Assembly: GCA_004017275.1 (NCBI GenBank)
Contig: SAKE01000002.1
Location: 3,411-67,410 of the forward strand
DNA: 64,000 bases
DNA from: Mesorhizobium sp.
GTDB lineage: Bacteria; Pseudomonadota; Alphaproteobacteria; Rhizobiales; Rhizobiaceae
Reading direction: 5' to 3'
In this document: positions 27,118-35,484 of the stretch, piece after piece
Layout of the letters: every line of letters starts with the position of its first letter
How positions within the stretch are numbered: the first letter of the stretch is position 1
Position numbers and translations under genes: made by a program
The notes under the pieces: model-generated
What the model was told of the DNA's origin: nothing
Database searches by the model: none
What the model saw: only the letters and a program-made list of their open reading frames with translations

Positions 27118-27146
27118 GCAACGAGATGGGCACCCCATCTCGTTGC
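27118..27146. terminator. 13-bp perfect hairpin between convergent genes
   Basis: GCAACGAGATGGG pairs perfectly with CCCATCTCGTTGC around a 3-nt loop. There is no long U-tract on either side, so it may be a weak or rho-assisted terminator. It separates the small exported-protein gene from the convergent dps gene. Confidence 0.65.
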
Positions 27147-27236
27147 TAACTTTCGACGACGACTGTTTCGATGATCCTTGGGTGTCGCTGGCGGCTGAAG
27201 GGCGGGTTACGTCCCGCTTGCGGGAAGGTGTCGCGC

Positions 27237-27755
27237 TTATGGCGCGGTCCGCGTCGTCTCGTAAAGAAACCAGCTTCGGCGTTCGGTCTCGTCGATCCAG
27301 ACTTCTAGGAGGCTCGTCGAGGCGACGTCGTTATAGGTTTCGCATACGGCATGCGCTGCCCGAAGGAACCCAGTCAGCCTGCGGTTGTCGTCGGCAAGCT
27401 CTGCCAGCATGTCCTGCGGCGTCACGTAGTCGGCGTCGTTGTCGAACAGCCGCTGGATGCGGGCGATGTGTCCGATCGACCGCAATGTCGTGCCGCCGAC
27501 CTTGCGGGCGCGCTCGGCCAGGGCGTCAGTCATTGCGAAGATCTGATCGCTCTGCTCGTCAAGCATGATGTGATAGTCGCGAAAATGTGGCCCCGACAGG
27601 TGCCAATGGAAATTCTTGGTCTTGAGGTAGAGGGCAAAAGTATCTGCGAGCACGCCGGTCAGTGCGCCGGCGATGTCTGTCGTTGCCTGTGCCCCGAGAT
27701 CGGTGGGCGAATGCAATGCGGCTGCGTTGCGGGTTTGGAGCAGAATGTCCTGCAT
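27237..27755 (-). CDS. dps: Dps-family DNA-protecting ferritin-like protein
   Basis: A 172-residue Dps/starvation ferritin. Dps dodecamers oxidise and store iron using H2O2 and protect DNA. Ferroxidase ligands are in place: His50 in KTKNFHWHLSGPHFRDYH, His62 and Asp66 (MLDEQSDQIFAMTD). The C-terminus ends ETERRSWFLYE. The start was chosen at ATG 27755, with GGAGAGACCC before it; the frame is open for another 50 codons upstream, but these have no Dps homology. It is monocistronic and lies next to a group of sensory and stress genes. Confidence 0.93.
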   Translation of the reverse strand: MQDILLQTRNAAALHSPTDLGAQATTDIAGALTGVLADTFALYLKTKNFHWHLSGPHFRDYHIMLDEQSDQIFAMTDALAERARKVGGTTLRSIGHIARIQRLFDNDADYVTPQDMLAELADDNRRLTGFLRAAHAVCETYNDVASTSLLEVWIDETERRSWFLYETTRTAP

Positions 27756-27982
27756 GGGTCTCTCCTTACATTGCGTACAGGGCCGGCACCGCCGGCTTCT
27801 GTATCGACGTGACGCAGTAAACAATACTAGCCACCAGCAGCCACAGATATCGGTACAGGGTTTATGTGGTTCATACATGAGGATGACAGTCTCGGCCGTC
27901 ACCAACCCAAGGTATGATTTTCACGGCATTCATCCCGACATAGCGTGCCTAGCCAAATACAAGACAGGTGCGGAGAGATGGT

Positions 27983-28732
27983 ATGTCTGAGACTGATGCA
28001 GACGATGCAACAGCGCTGGCCAACATGTCGCTTCTCGCAATGTCCAGGATCATGGCGGTTGCAGGCCATGACCTGAAGCAACCGCTCCATGTGGCCATGC
28101 TGTCGATGGCGCGTGCAGTCGAGGAAGGCGTGCCGGCAGCTGCCGCATATCGGCTGCGCGTCGCACTCGACGCGATGATGCGTCTGAACAGCGAACTCAG
28201 CGACATAGCCCGGCTGTCGCAGATGGACGGCGCCCTGCAGCCAAACCACCTGGTGGTCCGGGTGGCTGATATTCTGTCACGGGTCGATCGAGACTGGCGT
28301 TTTTACGCGGAGGCGTGCGGGATCGATCTGCAGGTGTGCTCATCCGATCTCCTCGTGGAAACCGATCCGGACATGCTGCACACGATAATACGGAATCTTA
28401 TCGGCAACGCCTTGAAATACAGCGGCCCAGGTGGCCATGTCCGCGTAAACTGTCGGCTACAGCACGATCGGCTCCACATCGATGTCGAGGACGACGGCTG
28501 TGGCATTTCGGCTTCGCGGTTCGAAAGCATCTTCAACGCGTTTAACCGGGGCGACCAAGCCGACCGAACCGAAGGTCTCGGCCTTGGCCTGACAATCGTG
28601 CGTCAGACGGCAGACCTGCTGCATCACCAAGTCACTGTGCGGTCGCTCGAGAATAAGGGCTCGATCTTTTCGATCGAGCTGCCCCGTCACCTTCCGGACA
28701 CCGGCGAGCTCGACCGCACGGAAACGATCTAA
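27983..28732 (+). CDS. Sensor histidine kinase without obvious input domain
   Basis: A 249-residue histidine kinase core. Phosphoacceptor His29 sits in AGHDLKQPLHVAML, followed by a HATPase domain with N-box (IIRNLIGNALKYS), G1 (DDGCGIS) and G2 (GLGLGLTIV). No PAS, GAF or membrane segment precedes the H-box, so it is a soluble kinase that may sense through another protein. ATG 27983 has GGAGAGATGG upstream. Together with the PAS kinase and the response regulators downstream it forms a signalling group reaching to 31931. Confidence 0.88.
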   Translation: MSETDADDATALANMSLLAMSRIMAVAGHDLKQPLHVAMLSMARAVEEGVPAAAAYRLRVALDAMMRLNSELSDIARLSQMDGALQPNHLVVRVADILSRVDRDWRFYAEACGIDLQVCSSDLLVETDPDMLHTIIRNLIGNALKYSGPGGHVRVNCRLQHDRLHIDVEDDGCGISASRFESIFNAFNRGDQADRTEGLGLGLTIVRQTADLLHHQVTVRSLENKGSIFSIELPRHLPDTGELDRTETI

Positions 28733-28921
28733 GGAGATGCGGACCATATCGTTCATTCACGATCGCGTCTTTCAACAGGCAGAATCCATGTGTAATCCTC
28801 ACTGGATATTTCGTCTGGTTTCCGGCGACGCCATTGACTTGGGGGGCACGAGTACAAGGCGTCTTTCTTTCGCTCCGGCTCACTATATGGCTCCGGCAAA
28901 TCACCGCTCCCGAGGCGCCAC

Positions 28922-30799
28922 ATGAGCCACAGCGCGTACCGCTTGGCCGCCGCCTCGCTGGCGCTGTGCATCTTCCTGTTCGACATGCTGTCGCCGCTCG
29001 AAGGAGCGGTCGCGGTGCTTTACGTGCTGGTGGTGCTCATTGCTGCCCGCACCTCGTGGCGAAAAGACGTGTTCGCCGCTGCCGCCGGCGCCATCGTTCT
29101 GACGCTCGTTGCCTATGCCATTTCCCATGGCTTCGAGAATTACGAGTCTCCGGCGCTACGTGCCCTCGTCAGCATCGCGGCGATCGGCATCACCACGATG
29201 CTTGCGTTGCAGAACCAGGCCGCGACTGCAACACTGGCGGCGCAGGCCCGATTGCTCAACCTGTCGCACGACATGATCTACGTGCGCGACACTGAGGGCG
29301 TGATCGACTTCTGGAACGATGCCGCCGAGCAGGTGTACGGCTGGTCGACCACAGAAGCCGTCGGCCGCGTCGCAGACGAGCTGCTTCGTACAAAATATCC
29401 GACGGAACGTGCGACGGTTGAGGCCGCACTCCTCCAGAACGGGCGATGGGAAGGGGTGCTCGAGCAGGAGACGCGATCCGGCGTTCGCCTCGTCCTGGAC
29501 AGTCGTTGGGCGGTGCAACAGGACCGGCTCGCGAAGCCCATAGGCGTGCTTGAAATCCATACCGACATAACGGAGCGCCAGGCTGCCCATGCGGCGCTAG
29601 TCAAGAGCGAGCGCCGCTACCGCCGTATGTTCGATTCGAGCCGGATCGGTGTCCTCAAGGAAGATTGGAGCGCGGTCAGAAGGGAACTTGAAAGCGTGCA
29701 GGAGAAAGGGATTCCGGTTTCCGACTATCTCGCCGGCAATCCGGATTTCCTCGACCGAGCCAGGCGGCTCGTTAGGATCGTCGATGTCAATCCGGCTCTT
29801 TTGTCCATGGTCTTCGTGGAAGATCCCAAGCATTTCCTGACCACGGCGGACGATATCCTAAGCGCTACCGATAGGGCTTTCGCAGGCGCGTTAGCCGCCT
29901 TCGCACGCGGCGATGCGTTCTACGAGGGCGAGACGGAAATGGTCGGCCGCGATGGTGAGGTCATACCCGTGCTTTTCGCCATAACCTTTCCAGCCTCGGC
30001 GGACGACGGCGACAATGTTCTCATATACGTGGTGGACATCACCGAGCGCAGACACGCGCAGGATGCGATCCAGCAGGCGCACGCGGAACTCGCACATGCC
30101 GCCCGGGTCGCCACACTTGGCGAATTGACCGCATCAATCGCGCATGAGGTCAGCCAGCCGCTGATGGCAATCGTTACGAACGGCGAGGCTGGGATGCGTT
30201 GGCTGCGGCGCGATCCGCCCAATCTCGAGGAAGTCGAAACGGCGCTCGGACGCGCGGTCGCGGAGGGACGCAGGGCAAGCGATATCGTCAAGCGCATCAG
30301 GGCCTTCCTGAAGAAGGCGCCATCACACCGTGGCGAACTCGTCCTGTCGGTGTTGGTCGAGGACGCTACTGCGCTCGTCCAGCGTGAGCTCGCGAGGGCC
30401 AATGTTCAGCTGCAGGTCGATATTCAGGCCGGCATTCCGAATGTGCGAGGCGACCGCATTCAACTGCAGCAGGTCCTGGTAAATCTCATGATCAACGCCG
30501 CGCACGCCATGTCCGCGCAGACTGGACCACGGCTGCTTTTCATCGGTGTTGTGCAGAACTCGTCGAAGAGTGTCGAAATTACTGTACGGGACACCGGGCC
30601 AGGTGTTTCGGAGGAGCATCTGCAACGGCTCTTCGAACCATTCTTCTCGACCAAGCGAGATGGCATGGGCATGGGTCTTGCGATATGCAGGACGACCGTC
30701 CAGGCCCATGGCGGACGGCTGGCGATCGAAAGCCAGCCCGGTATGGGCGCGACCTTTCGAGTGACGCTTCCGGTGACTGACGGAAGCGCGGCAGGATAA
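28922..30799 (+). CDS. Membrane PAS-PAS histidine kinase, FixL-like
   Basis: A 625-residue kinase. Residues 5-95 hold three or four membrane segments, then two PAS domains (about 107-218, and about 230-376 ending LIYVVDITERR), a HisKA domain with His408 in ELTASIAHEVSQPLMAIV and a HATPase domain (VNLMINAAHAM, DTGPGV, GMGMGLAICRTTVQAHGGRL). The H-box region is of the FixL/DctB-like HPK4 type. The first PAS domain lacks an evident haem-ligand signature, so oxygen sensing is not implied. It is followed 23 bp later by a FixJ-like regulator, its likely partner. Confidence 0.9.
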   Translation: MSHSAYRLAAASLALCIFLFDMLSPLEGAVAVLYVLVVLIAARTSWRKDVFAAAAGAIVLTLVAYAISHGFENYESPALRALVSIAAIGITTMLALQNQAATATLAAQARLLNLSHDMIYVRDTEGVIDFWNDAAEQVYGWSTTEAVGRVADELLRTKYPTERATVEAALLQNGRWEGVLEQETRSGVRLVLDSRWAVQQDRLAKPIGVLEIHTDITERQAAHAALVKSERRYRRMFDSSRIGVLKEDWSAVRRELESVQEKGIPVSDYLAGNPDFLDRARRLVRIVDVNPALLSMVFVEDPKHFLTTADDILSATDRAFAGALAAFARGDAFYEGETEMVGRDGEVIPVLFAITFPASADDGDNVLIYVVDITERRHAQDAIQQAHAELAHAARVATLGELTASIAHEVSQPLMAIVTNGEAGMRWLRRDPPNLEEVETALGRAVAEGRRASDIVKRIRAFLKKAPSHRGELVLSVLVEDATALVQRELARANVQLQVDIQAGIPNVRGDRIQLQQVLVNLMINAAHAMSAQTGPRLLFIGVVQNSSKSVEITVRDTGPGVSEEHLQRLFEPFFSTKRDGMGMGLAICRTTVQAHGGRLAIESQPGMGATFRVTLPVTDGSAAG

Positions 30800-30822
30800 C
30801 CGGTACGATCAGGGCGATTTGG

Positions 30823-31461
30823 ATGAAAGCTGGTTCGACCCCCGCAGAACTTCCGCCGTTCGTGGCCATCGTCGACGACGACCCGGGCGTGCGCGACGCC
30901 CTCGACAGCCTGTTCCGCTCCGTGGGAATGACGACCCGTGCGTTCGGCAGCGCGGCGGAAATGCTTCAGGCAGAACTGCCGCAATCGTCAGGCTGCCTGA
31001 TCCTGGATGTCCGGCTGCCCGGACTGAGTGGACTGGACTTCCAGGTGCAACTCGCGAGGCATGGCATCGATCTCCCCGTCGTGTTCATGACTGGACACGG
31101 CGACATTCCCATGACCGTGCGCGCCATGAAGGCGGGCGCGGTCGACTTTTTGTCGAAGCCGTTCCGCGACCAGGACATGCTCGACGCCGTTACCAGCGCG
31201 ATCGAGCGCGATCGTCTGAGGCGGGTTGAACGCGCCGCGGCGGACGGCCTGCGTGTGGAATATGAAACGCTGACCCAGCGCGAGCGCGAGGTGATGGGCC
31301 ATGTCGTGGCCGGGATGATGAACAAACAGGTTGCGGGTGTGATCGGCCTGTCGGAGATCACGGTCAAGATCCACCGAGGCAACGTCATGCGCAAGATGGG
31401 CGTCAGGACGCTTGCCGATCTCGTTCGCAAGGCCGAGGCGTTGGGCACCTCCGGGCGTTGA
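30823..31461 (+). CDS. FixJ/NarL-type response regulator
   Basis: A 212-residue two-domain response regulator. The receiver has the acidic cluster DDD at 18-20, phosphoacceptor Asp62 in LILDVRLPG, the conserved Thr in FMTGHGDIPM and the Lys in FLSKPF. The LuxR-type HTH follows (LTQREREVMGHVVAGMMNKQ, SEITVKIHRGNVMRKMG). The FMTGHGDIPMTVRAMKAGAVDFLSKPF stretch is typical of FixJ-like regulators that pair with PAS kinases. It lies 23 bp after the kinase gene, and the two are almost certainly co-transcribed. Confidence 0.92.
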   Translation: MKAGSTPAELPPFVAIVDDDPGVRDALDSLFRSVGMTTRAFGSAAEMLQAELPQSSGCLILDVRLPGLSGLDFQVQLARHGIDLPVVFMTGHGDIPMTVRAMKAGAVDFLSKPFRDQDMLDAVTSAIERDRLRRVERAAADGLRVEYETLTQREREVMGHVVAGMMNKQVAGVIGLSEITVKIHRGNVMRKMGVRTLADLVRKAEALGTSGR

Positions 31462-31541
31462 CGGGCGGCAAACCTCCGTATGATTTCCTTTCGGCTCAAT
31501 CTCCCCCATTTAGAGGTGGAGCCTCGCATTGGAGACCTGCC

Positions 31542-31931
31542 GTGAGCAGACCGGCACCTTTCACCATGTCCAAGATACCCGCGATTGCGATCGTCGATGA
31601 TGATGAGGGAGTCCGAAGCGCTCTCACCAGCCTGCTCATCGCCCTGGGCTACGAAGTCCGCAGCTATGCCTCGGCGCTGGAATTCCTCGGCGACGACGCG
31701 GCCGGCGATCCTGGCTGCATGATAACCGACATCCAGATGCCCGGCATGACCGGCGACGAACTCCAAGCGGAACTGATCGCCCGAGGTCGGGTGTTTCCGA
31801 TGATCTTCATGACCGCCTTTCCGACCGAGGCGACGCGCGCCCGCGTCATGGCTGCTGGCGCTCTCGCCTATCTGGACAAGCCGGCCGAGGGCGATGCAAT
31901 CGCGCGCTTCACCGAACGCGCCTTCTCATAA
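31542..31931 (+). CDS. Stand-alone receiver-domain response regulator
   Basis: A 129-residue receiver domain without output domain, of the FixJ receiver type: DDD at 19-21, phosphoacceptor Asp63 in MITDIQMPGMTG, Thr in FMTAFP, Lys in YLDKPAEG. Such proteins compete for phosphate or relay it in a phosphorelay with the two kinases upstream. GTG 31542 has GGAG seven bases before it and is preferred; ATG 31566 is an alternative with a poorer site. It ends the signalling group. The 210 bp after it hold no gene I recognise. Confidence 0.87.
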   Translation: MSRPAPFTMSKIPAIAIVDDDEGVRSALTSLLIALGYEVRSYASALEFLGDDAAGDPGCMITDIQMPGMTGDELQAELIARGRVFPMIFMTAFPTEATRARVMAAGALAYLDKPAEGDAIARFTERAFS

Positions 31932-32142
31932 TTCGTCTCGGACCAGGTGGCGTGAGCCGCCGCTCAGGCAGGCCTTGGACAGGCAGGATCCCGCAAGGGA
32001 GGTCGCATTTGCGGCCTGAGACATACGCCCGGGCTGCTGTTTCAAACCTTGGTATAAGCCGCCGAACCAAGCGTACGATTTTCCCGAGCCGCCCCTCTCC
32101 TTAGCTTCCCTCCGTAAACAAGCACACCCGCTGGAGGCAGCT

Positions 32143-32277
32143 ATGAACGCAGGGATGCTCGATTTCGGCTGAACCGTCGCGAACTGGTCGCGGGGACCGC
32201 ATGGATGACAATCGCGGCACTGCTTCCGGCCGTTGCATCGGCACAAATGACAACTCGGCTTTCGAAAGGAATTCGAC
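32143..32277 (+). pseudogene. Out-of-frame twin-arginine-like leader upstream of the haloperoxidase
   Basis: A strong ribosome site (GGAGG 32133-32137) and ATG 32143 start a frame that stops after nine codons. From 32145 on, another frame encodes RFRLNRRELVAGTAWMTI followed by AALLPAVASA, a good Tat-type leader (RR, hydrophobic core, AxA cleavage site), and it runs to the hydrolase start in the wrong frame. ATG 32143 and the hydrolase ATG 32278 share a frame. Two small indels therefore separate a former exported precursor from today's leaderless gene. Confidence 0.55.
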
Positions 32278-33120
32278 ATGGGCAGCGGTTACATCGCCAC
32301 CAAGGACGGCACTCAGATTTTCTACAAGGACTGGGGTGACAAGGGCGCCCAGCCGATCGTGTTCCATCACGGCTGGCCGCTCAGCTCCGACGACTGGGAT
32401 GCGCAGATGCTGTTCTTCCTTGCGAACGGTTATCGCGTCGTCGCGCACGATCGTCGCGGCCACGGCCGATCCACTCAGGTCGATACCGGAAACGACATGG
32501 ACCACTACGCCGCCGATGCCTCGGCGGTCGCCGAGCATCTCGACCTCAGGAACGCAGTCCATATCGGCCATTCAACCGGCGGCGGCGAGGTGGCGCGCTA
32601 TGTCGCCAAATTCGGCGAACCGCAGGGACGCGTCGCCAAAGCGGTGCTCGTCAGCTCCGTTCCTCCGCTCATGCTCAAGACCAAGGAGAACCCCAGCGGT
32701 ACGCCGATCGAGGTCTTCGACGGCTTTCGCAAGGCGCTCGCAGCCAACCGTGCGCAGTTCTATTTCGACGTGGCGTCGGGTCCCTTCTACGGCTTCAATC
32801 GGCCGGGCGCTAAGGTTTCCCAAGGCATCATCGACAACTGGTGGCGTCAGGGCATGATCGGTGGTGCGCTGGCGCATTACGAAGGCATCAAGGCCTTCTC
32901 CGAAACCGACCAGACAGACGACTTGAAGGCGATCACCGTGCCGACCCTCATCCTGCAGGGCGACGATGACCAGGTCGTGCCGTACAAGGACGCCGCGCTG
33001 CTCCAAGCCAAGCTGATCAAGCACAGCACGTTAAAGATCTATCCCGGCTTCCCTCACGGAATGTTGACCGCCCATGCCGACGTGATCAACGCGGACCTGC
33101 TCGCCTTCATCAGAAGCTGA
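32278..33120 (+). CDS. Non-haem haloperoxidase-like alpha/beta-hydrolase
   Basis: A 280-residue alpha/beta-hydrolase of the cofactor-free chloroperoxidase/aryl-esterase group. The catalytic triad is visible: Ser99 in GHSTGGGE, Asp in [11 protein letters not shown] and His in GFPHGML. The N-terminal motif [16 protein letters not shown] and HDRRGHGRS are typical. In vivo these usually act as esterases or perhydrolases. ATG 32278 is preceded by AAAGGAATTCGAC. Upstream lies an out-of-frame Tat-like leader, suggesting the ancestor was exported and this version is cytoplasmic. Confidence 0.9.
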   Translation: MGSGYIATKDGTQIFYKDWGDKGAQPIVFHHGWPLSSDDWDAQMLFFLANGYRVVAHDRRGHGRSTQVDTGNDMDHYAADASAVAEHLDLRNAVHIGHSTGGGEVARYVAKFGEPQGRVAKAVLVSSVPPLMLKTKENPSGTPIEVFDGFRKALAANRAQFYFDVASGPFYGFNRPGAKVSQGIIDNWWRQGMIGGALAHYEGIKAFSETDQTDDLKAITVPTLILQGDDDQVVPYKDAALLQAKLIKHSTLKIYPGFPHGMLTAHADVINADLLAFIRS

Positions 33121-33127
33121 GTCGAGG

Positions 33128-33163
33128 GCGGGACGGATGCAATCATCCAAGCGTCCGTCCCGC
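33128..33163 (+). terminator. Hairpin after the haloperoxidase gene
   Basis: GCGGGACGGA (33128-33137) pairs perfectly with TCCGTCCCGC (33154-33163) around a 16-nt loop, beginning 8 bp after the stop codon. It lacks a U-tract, so termination strength is uncertain. Confidence 0.6.
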
Positions 33164-33219
33164 GACAACGCGTTGCGCCGCTTCCGTTACACAGCAACAA
33201 GGCGATCGGGGGACCAACC

Positions 33220-34266
33220 ATGAGTACTGCCAAGCAGAAATCCCAACATGTCGCATCTCTCGCGCGGCAGACGCCGCGTTTCGAAAGTCCCGAGGGCTCG
33301 GTCAGCCACGTGGATTCCAGCGATCTGCCGGTGCTGCGCCGGCTTTCGATCCGACGTCTGCTTCTCGGCGTGCATGGCGTGCGCGAGCCCCATTGGCATG
33401 CCAATGCCCATGAACTCGGATACTGCCTGCACGGCGAGGCGCTGGTCACAATCGCCGGGAGTCATGCGCAGCGCGAAAGCTTCATCGTGGCCGCCGGCGA
33501 GATGTTCTTCATCCCCTCCGGCGCCATGCACAGTATCGAGAACATCGGCGAGCACGCCGTGGAATTCATTTTGGCCTTTTCACATGAAAAACCCGAGGAC
33601 TTTGGCATGAAAGCCGCCTTCGGTGTGATGTCAGATGCCGTGCTCGGCAATACCTACGATCTGCCTTCTGCCGCCTTTTCCAGCTTCGACCGGTCTGCGA
33701 GAGCTAGCGAAATCCTCAGCATTCCCCGTCAGGCAAGTGTCGATGACCGGGACCGCCACGTAAACGCCTACAAATACAGCATTGAGGCGACGCCCCCGCA
33801 GATCGATTTTCCCGCCGGCACTGCACGCACCGCCAAGGCTGCCCTCTGGCCGGTCCTGCGCGACATCGCGATGTATTCGGTGACCATCAGCCAAGAGGGA
33901 ATGCGCGAACCCCACTGGCATCCGGAAACGGCCGAGTTGGGCTACATCGCATCGGGCACGGCTCGCATGACCGTCCTCGATCCCGACGGAAGCACCGACA
34001 CCTATATCATCAGGCCTGGCGATACCTATTTCATCCCGCGCGCCTATCCCCATCACATCGAGAATGTCGGCGAAGAGACGGTTCATCTCCTTATCTTCTT
34101 CGACCAGGCTTCGCCTGGCGACGTCGGCTACAGGTCGCTGATCAACACGTTTCCCCGGAGCCAGATCGCCGCGGATTTCGGAATGAAGAGCTTGCCGGAC
34201 TTTCCCTTCACCGAGATCGACCCGTTGCTGGTGTCTCGCTGCAATCCAATTGATCCGGTGCCTTGA
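33220..34266 (+). CDS. Bicupin, oxalate-decarboxylase-like
   Basis: A 348-residue protein with two cupin domains. Both carry a full metal site: REPHWHANAHELGYCLHGE with a later His in SGAMHSIEN, and REPHWHPETAELGYIASG with a later His in YPHHIENVGEE. This HxH-E-H pattern and overall layout match the manganese-dependent oxalate decarboxylase (OxdC/OxdD) family, which converts oxalate to formate and CO2; lid-loop residues that set decarboxylase versus oxidase activity are not certain here. ATG 33220 follows a weak site. It sits between a haloperoxidase-like gene and an efflux pair, with no pathway partner. Confidence 0.82.
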   Translation: MSTAKQKSQHVASLARQTPRFESPEGSVSHVDSSDLPVLRRLSIRRLLLGVHGVREPHWHANAHELGYCLHGEALVTIAGSHAQRESFIVAAGEMFFIPSGAMHSIENIGEHAVEFILAFSHEKPEDFGMKAAFGVMSDAVLGNTYDLPSAAFSSFDRSARASEILSIPRQASVDDRDRHVNAYKYSIEATPPQIDFPAGTARTAKAALWPVLRDIAMYSVTISQEGMREPHWHPETAELGYIASGTARMTVLDPDGSTDTYIIRPGDTYFIPRAYPHHIENVGEETVHLLIFFDQASPGDVGYRSLINTFPRSQIAADFGMKSLPDFPFTEIDPLLVSRCNPIDPVP

Positions 34267-34347
34267 GATTTTAACGCGCCCGCAGGCGAGCTGGAGATTG
34301 CCTTGGAGAACAGGAACCATCGGGCAAGAAACCCTACGGAGAGATCA

Positions 34348-35472
34348 ATGAATGTCGTCATCCATCCCGCAAGCTTGAAAGCGGATGCTTCGAGCCCCGC
34401 CACTTTGCCGTCGGAAAAGCCGAGCATATCGCCCGTGCGTCGCGTGTTGTTAGGCGTCGCCGTGGTCGCGGCGCTCGGCGTTGGGGCAGGGCTCGGCTGG
34501 GAATACTGGACCGTCTGGAGCTTCGAGGAAACGACAGACGACGCCTATGTTCAGGCTGACATCGTCGCCATCGCGCCACAGGTTGCAGGATATCTTGCGA
34601 GCGTCGCTGTTTCCGACAACCAGCATGTCAAGGCTGGCGATATCCTGGCGACGATTGATCCTCGTGACTATCAGGCAGCCGTCGACCAGGCCAAGGCCGA
34701 CGTTGCTGAAGCCGAGGCCGCTATCGAGAGCATCGAGGCGCAACTCGCGGAGCAGCAGGCCCTGATCGAGGAGGCGAGTGCCACGCTCAACGCCGACCGG
34801 GCGGCCGAGACCTATGCCGGGCAAAACAACAAGCGTTTCGGCACGCTCGCTGACACGGGCTACGGCTCGGTGCAGAATGCCGAGCAGGCGGCCTCCCAGA
34901 TCGCGGCGGCCTCGGCGATGGTCGCAAAGGACAAGGCAGCGCTCGATGCGGCGCGTGCGCAGGTCGATACGCTCAATGCGCAGCTCGCAGGCGCCAATGC
35001 CACGCTGCAGCACAACAAGGCCGTGCAGGGGCAGGCCGAATTAAACCTTGGCTATACCGTGTTGCGGGCGCCATTCGACGGGGTGGTCGGAATGCGCGAG
35101 CTGAGGGTGGGCCTCTACGTGCAGCCTGGAACGCAGCTGCTCGCGGTCGTGCCGCTCGCAAACATCTATATCATCGCCAACTACGAGGAGACGCAGCTTG
35201 CCGACGTGAAGCCGGGCCAGCCCGTAAGGATCGACGTCGATACATTCGGGGGCACTCCCGTGCGCGGCACCGTCGACAGCATTGCGCCGGCGAGCGGACA
35301 GGAATTCGCGCTTCTGCCACCCGACAACGCGACAGGCAATTTCACCAAGATCGTGCAGCGCATCCCGGTGCGGATAGCGATCGACCGGACCGATCCGCTG
35401 GCTGGACGCCTCCTGCCCGGCATGTCCGTCACCACCACGATCGATGTTGGCCAGACCCAGCGGACGAAATAA
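34348..35472 (+). CDS. Membrane fusion protein, EmrA/HlyD type
   Basis: A 374-residue periplasmic adaptor. A single N-terminal membrane anchor (VLLGVAVVAALGVGAGLGWEY) is followed by TTDDAYVQADIVAIAPQVAG, the EmrA/HlyD lipoyl-domain start, a long alpha-hairpin (about 100-220, Gln/Ala-rich) and LGYTVLRAPFDGVVG. It links the inner-membrane pump encoded next with an outer-membrane channel, which is not in the window. ATG 34348 has GGAGAG upstream; the frame is open to 34303. The pump gene follows 12 bp later. Confidence 0.92.
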   Translation: MNVVIHPASLKADASSPATLPSEKPSISPVRRVLLGVAVVAALGVGAGLGWEYWTVWSFEETTDDAYVQADIVAIAPQVAGYLASVAVSDNQHVKAGDILATIDPRDYQAAVDQAKADVAEAEAAIESIEAQLAEQQALIEEASATLNADRAAETYAGQNNKRFGTLADTGYGSVQNAEQAASQIAAASAMVAKDKAALDAARAQVDTLNAQLAGANATLQHNKAVQGQAELNLGYTVLRAPFDGVVGMRELRVGLYVQPGTQLLAVVPLANIYIIANYEETQLADVKPGQPVRIDVDTFGGTPVRGTVDSIAPASGQEFALLPPDNATGNFTKIVQRIPVRIAIDRTDPLAGRLLPGMSVTTTIDVGQTQRTK

Positions 35473-35484
35473 CCGGAGGATGGT

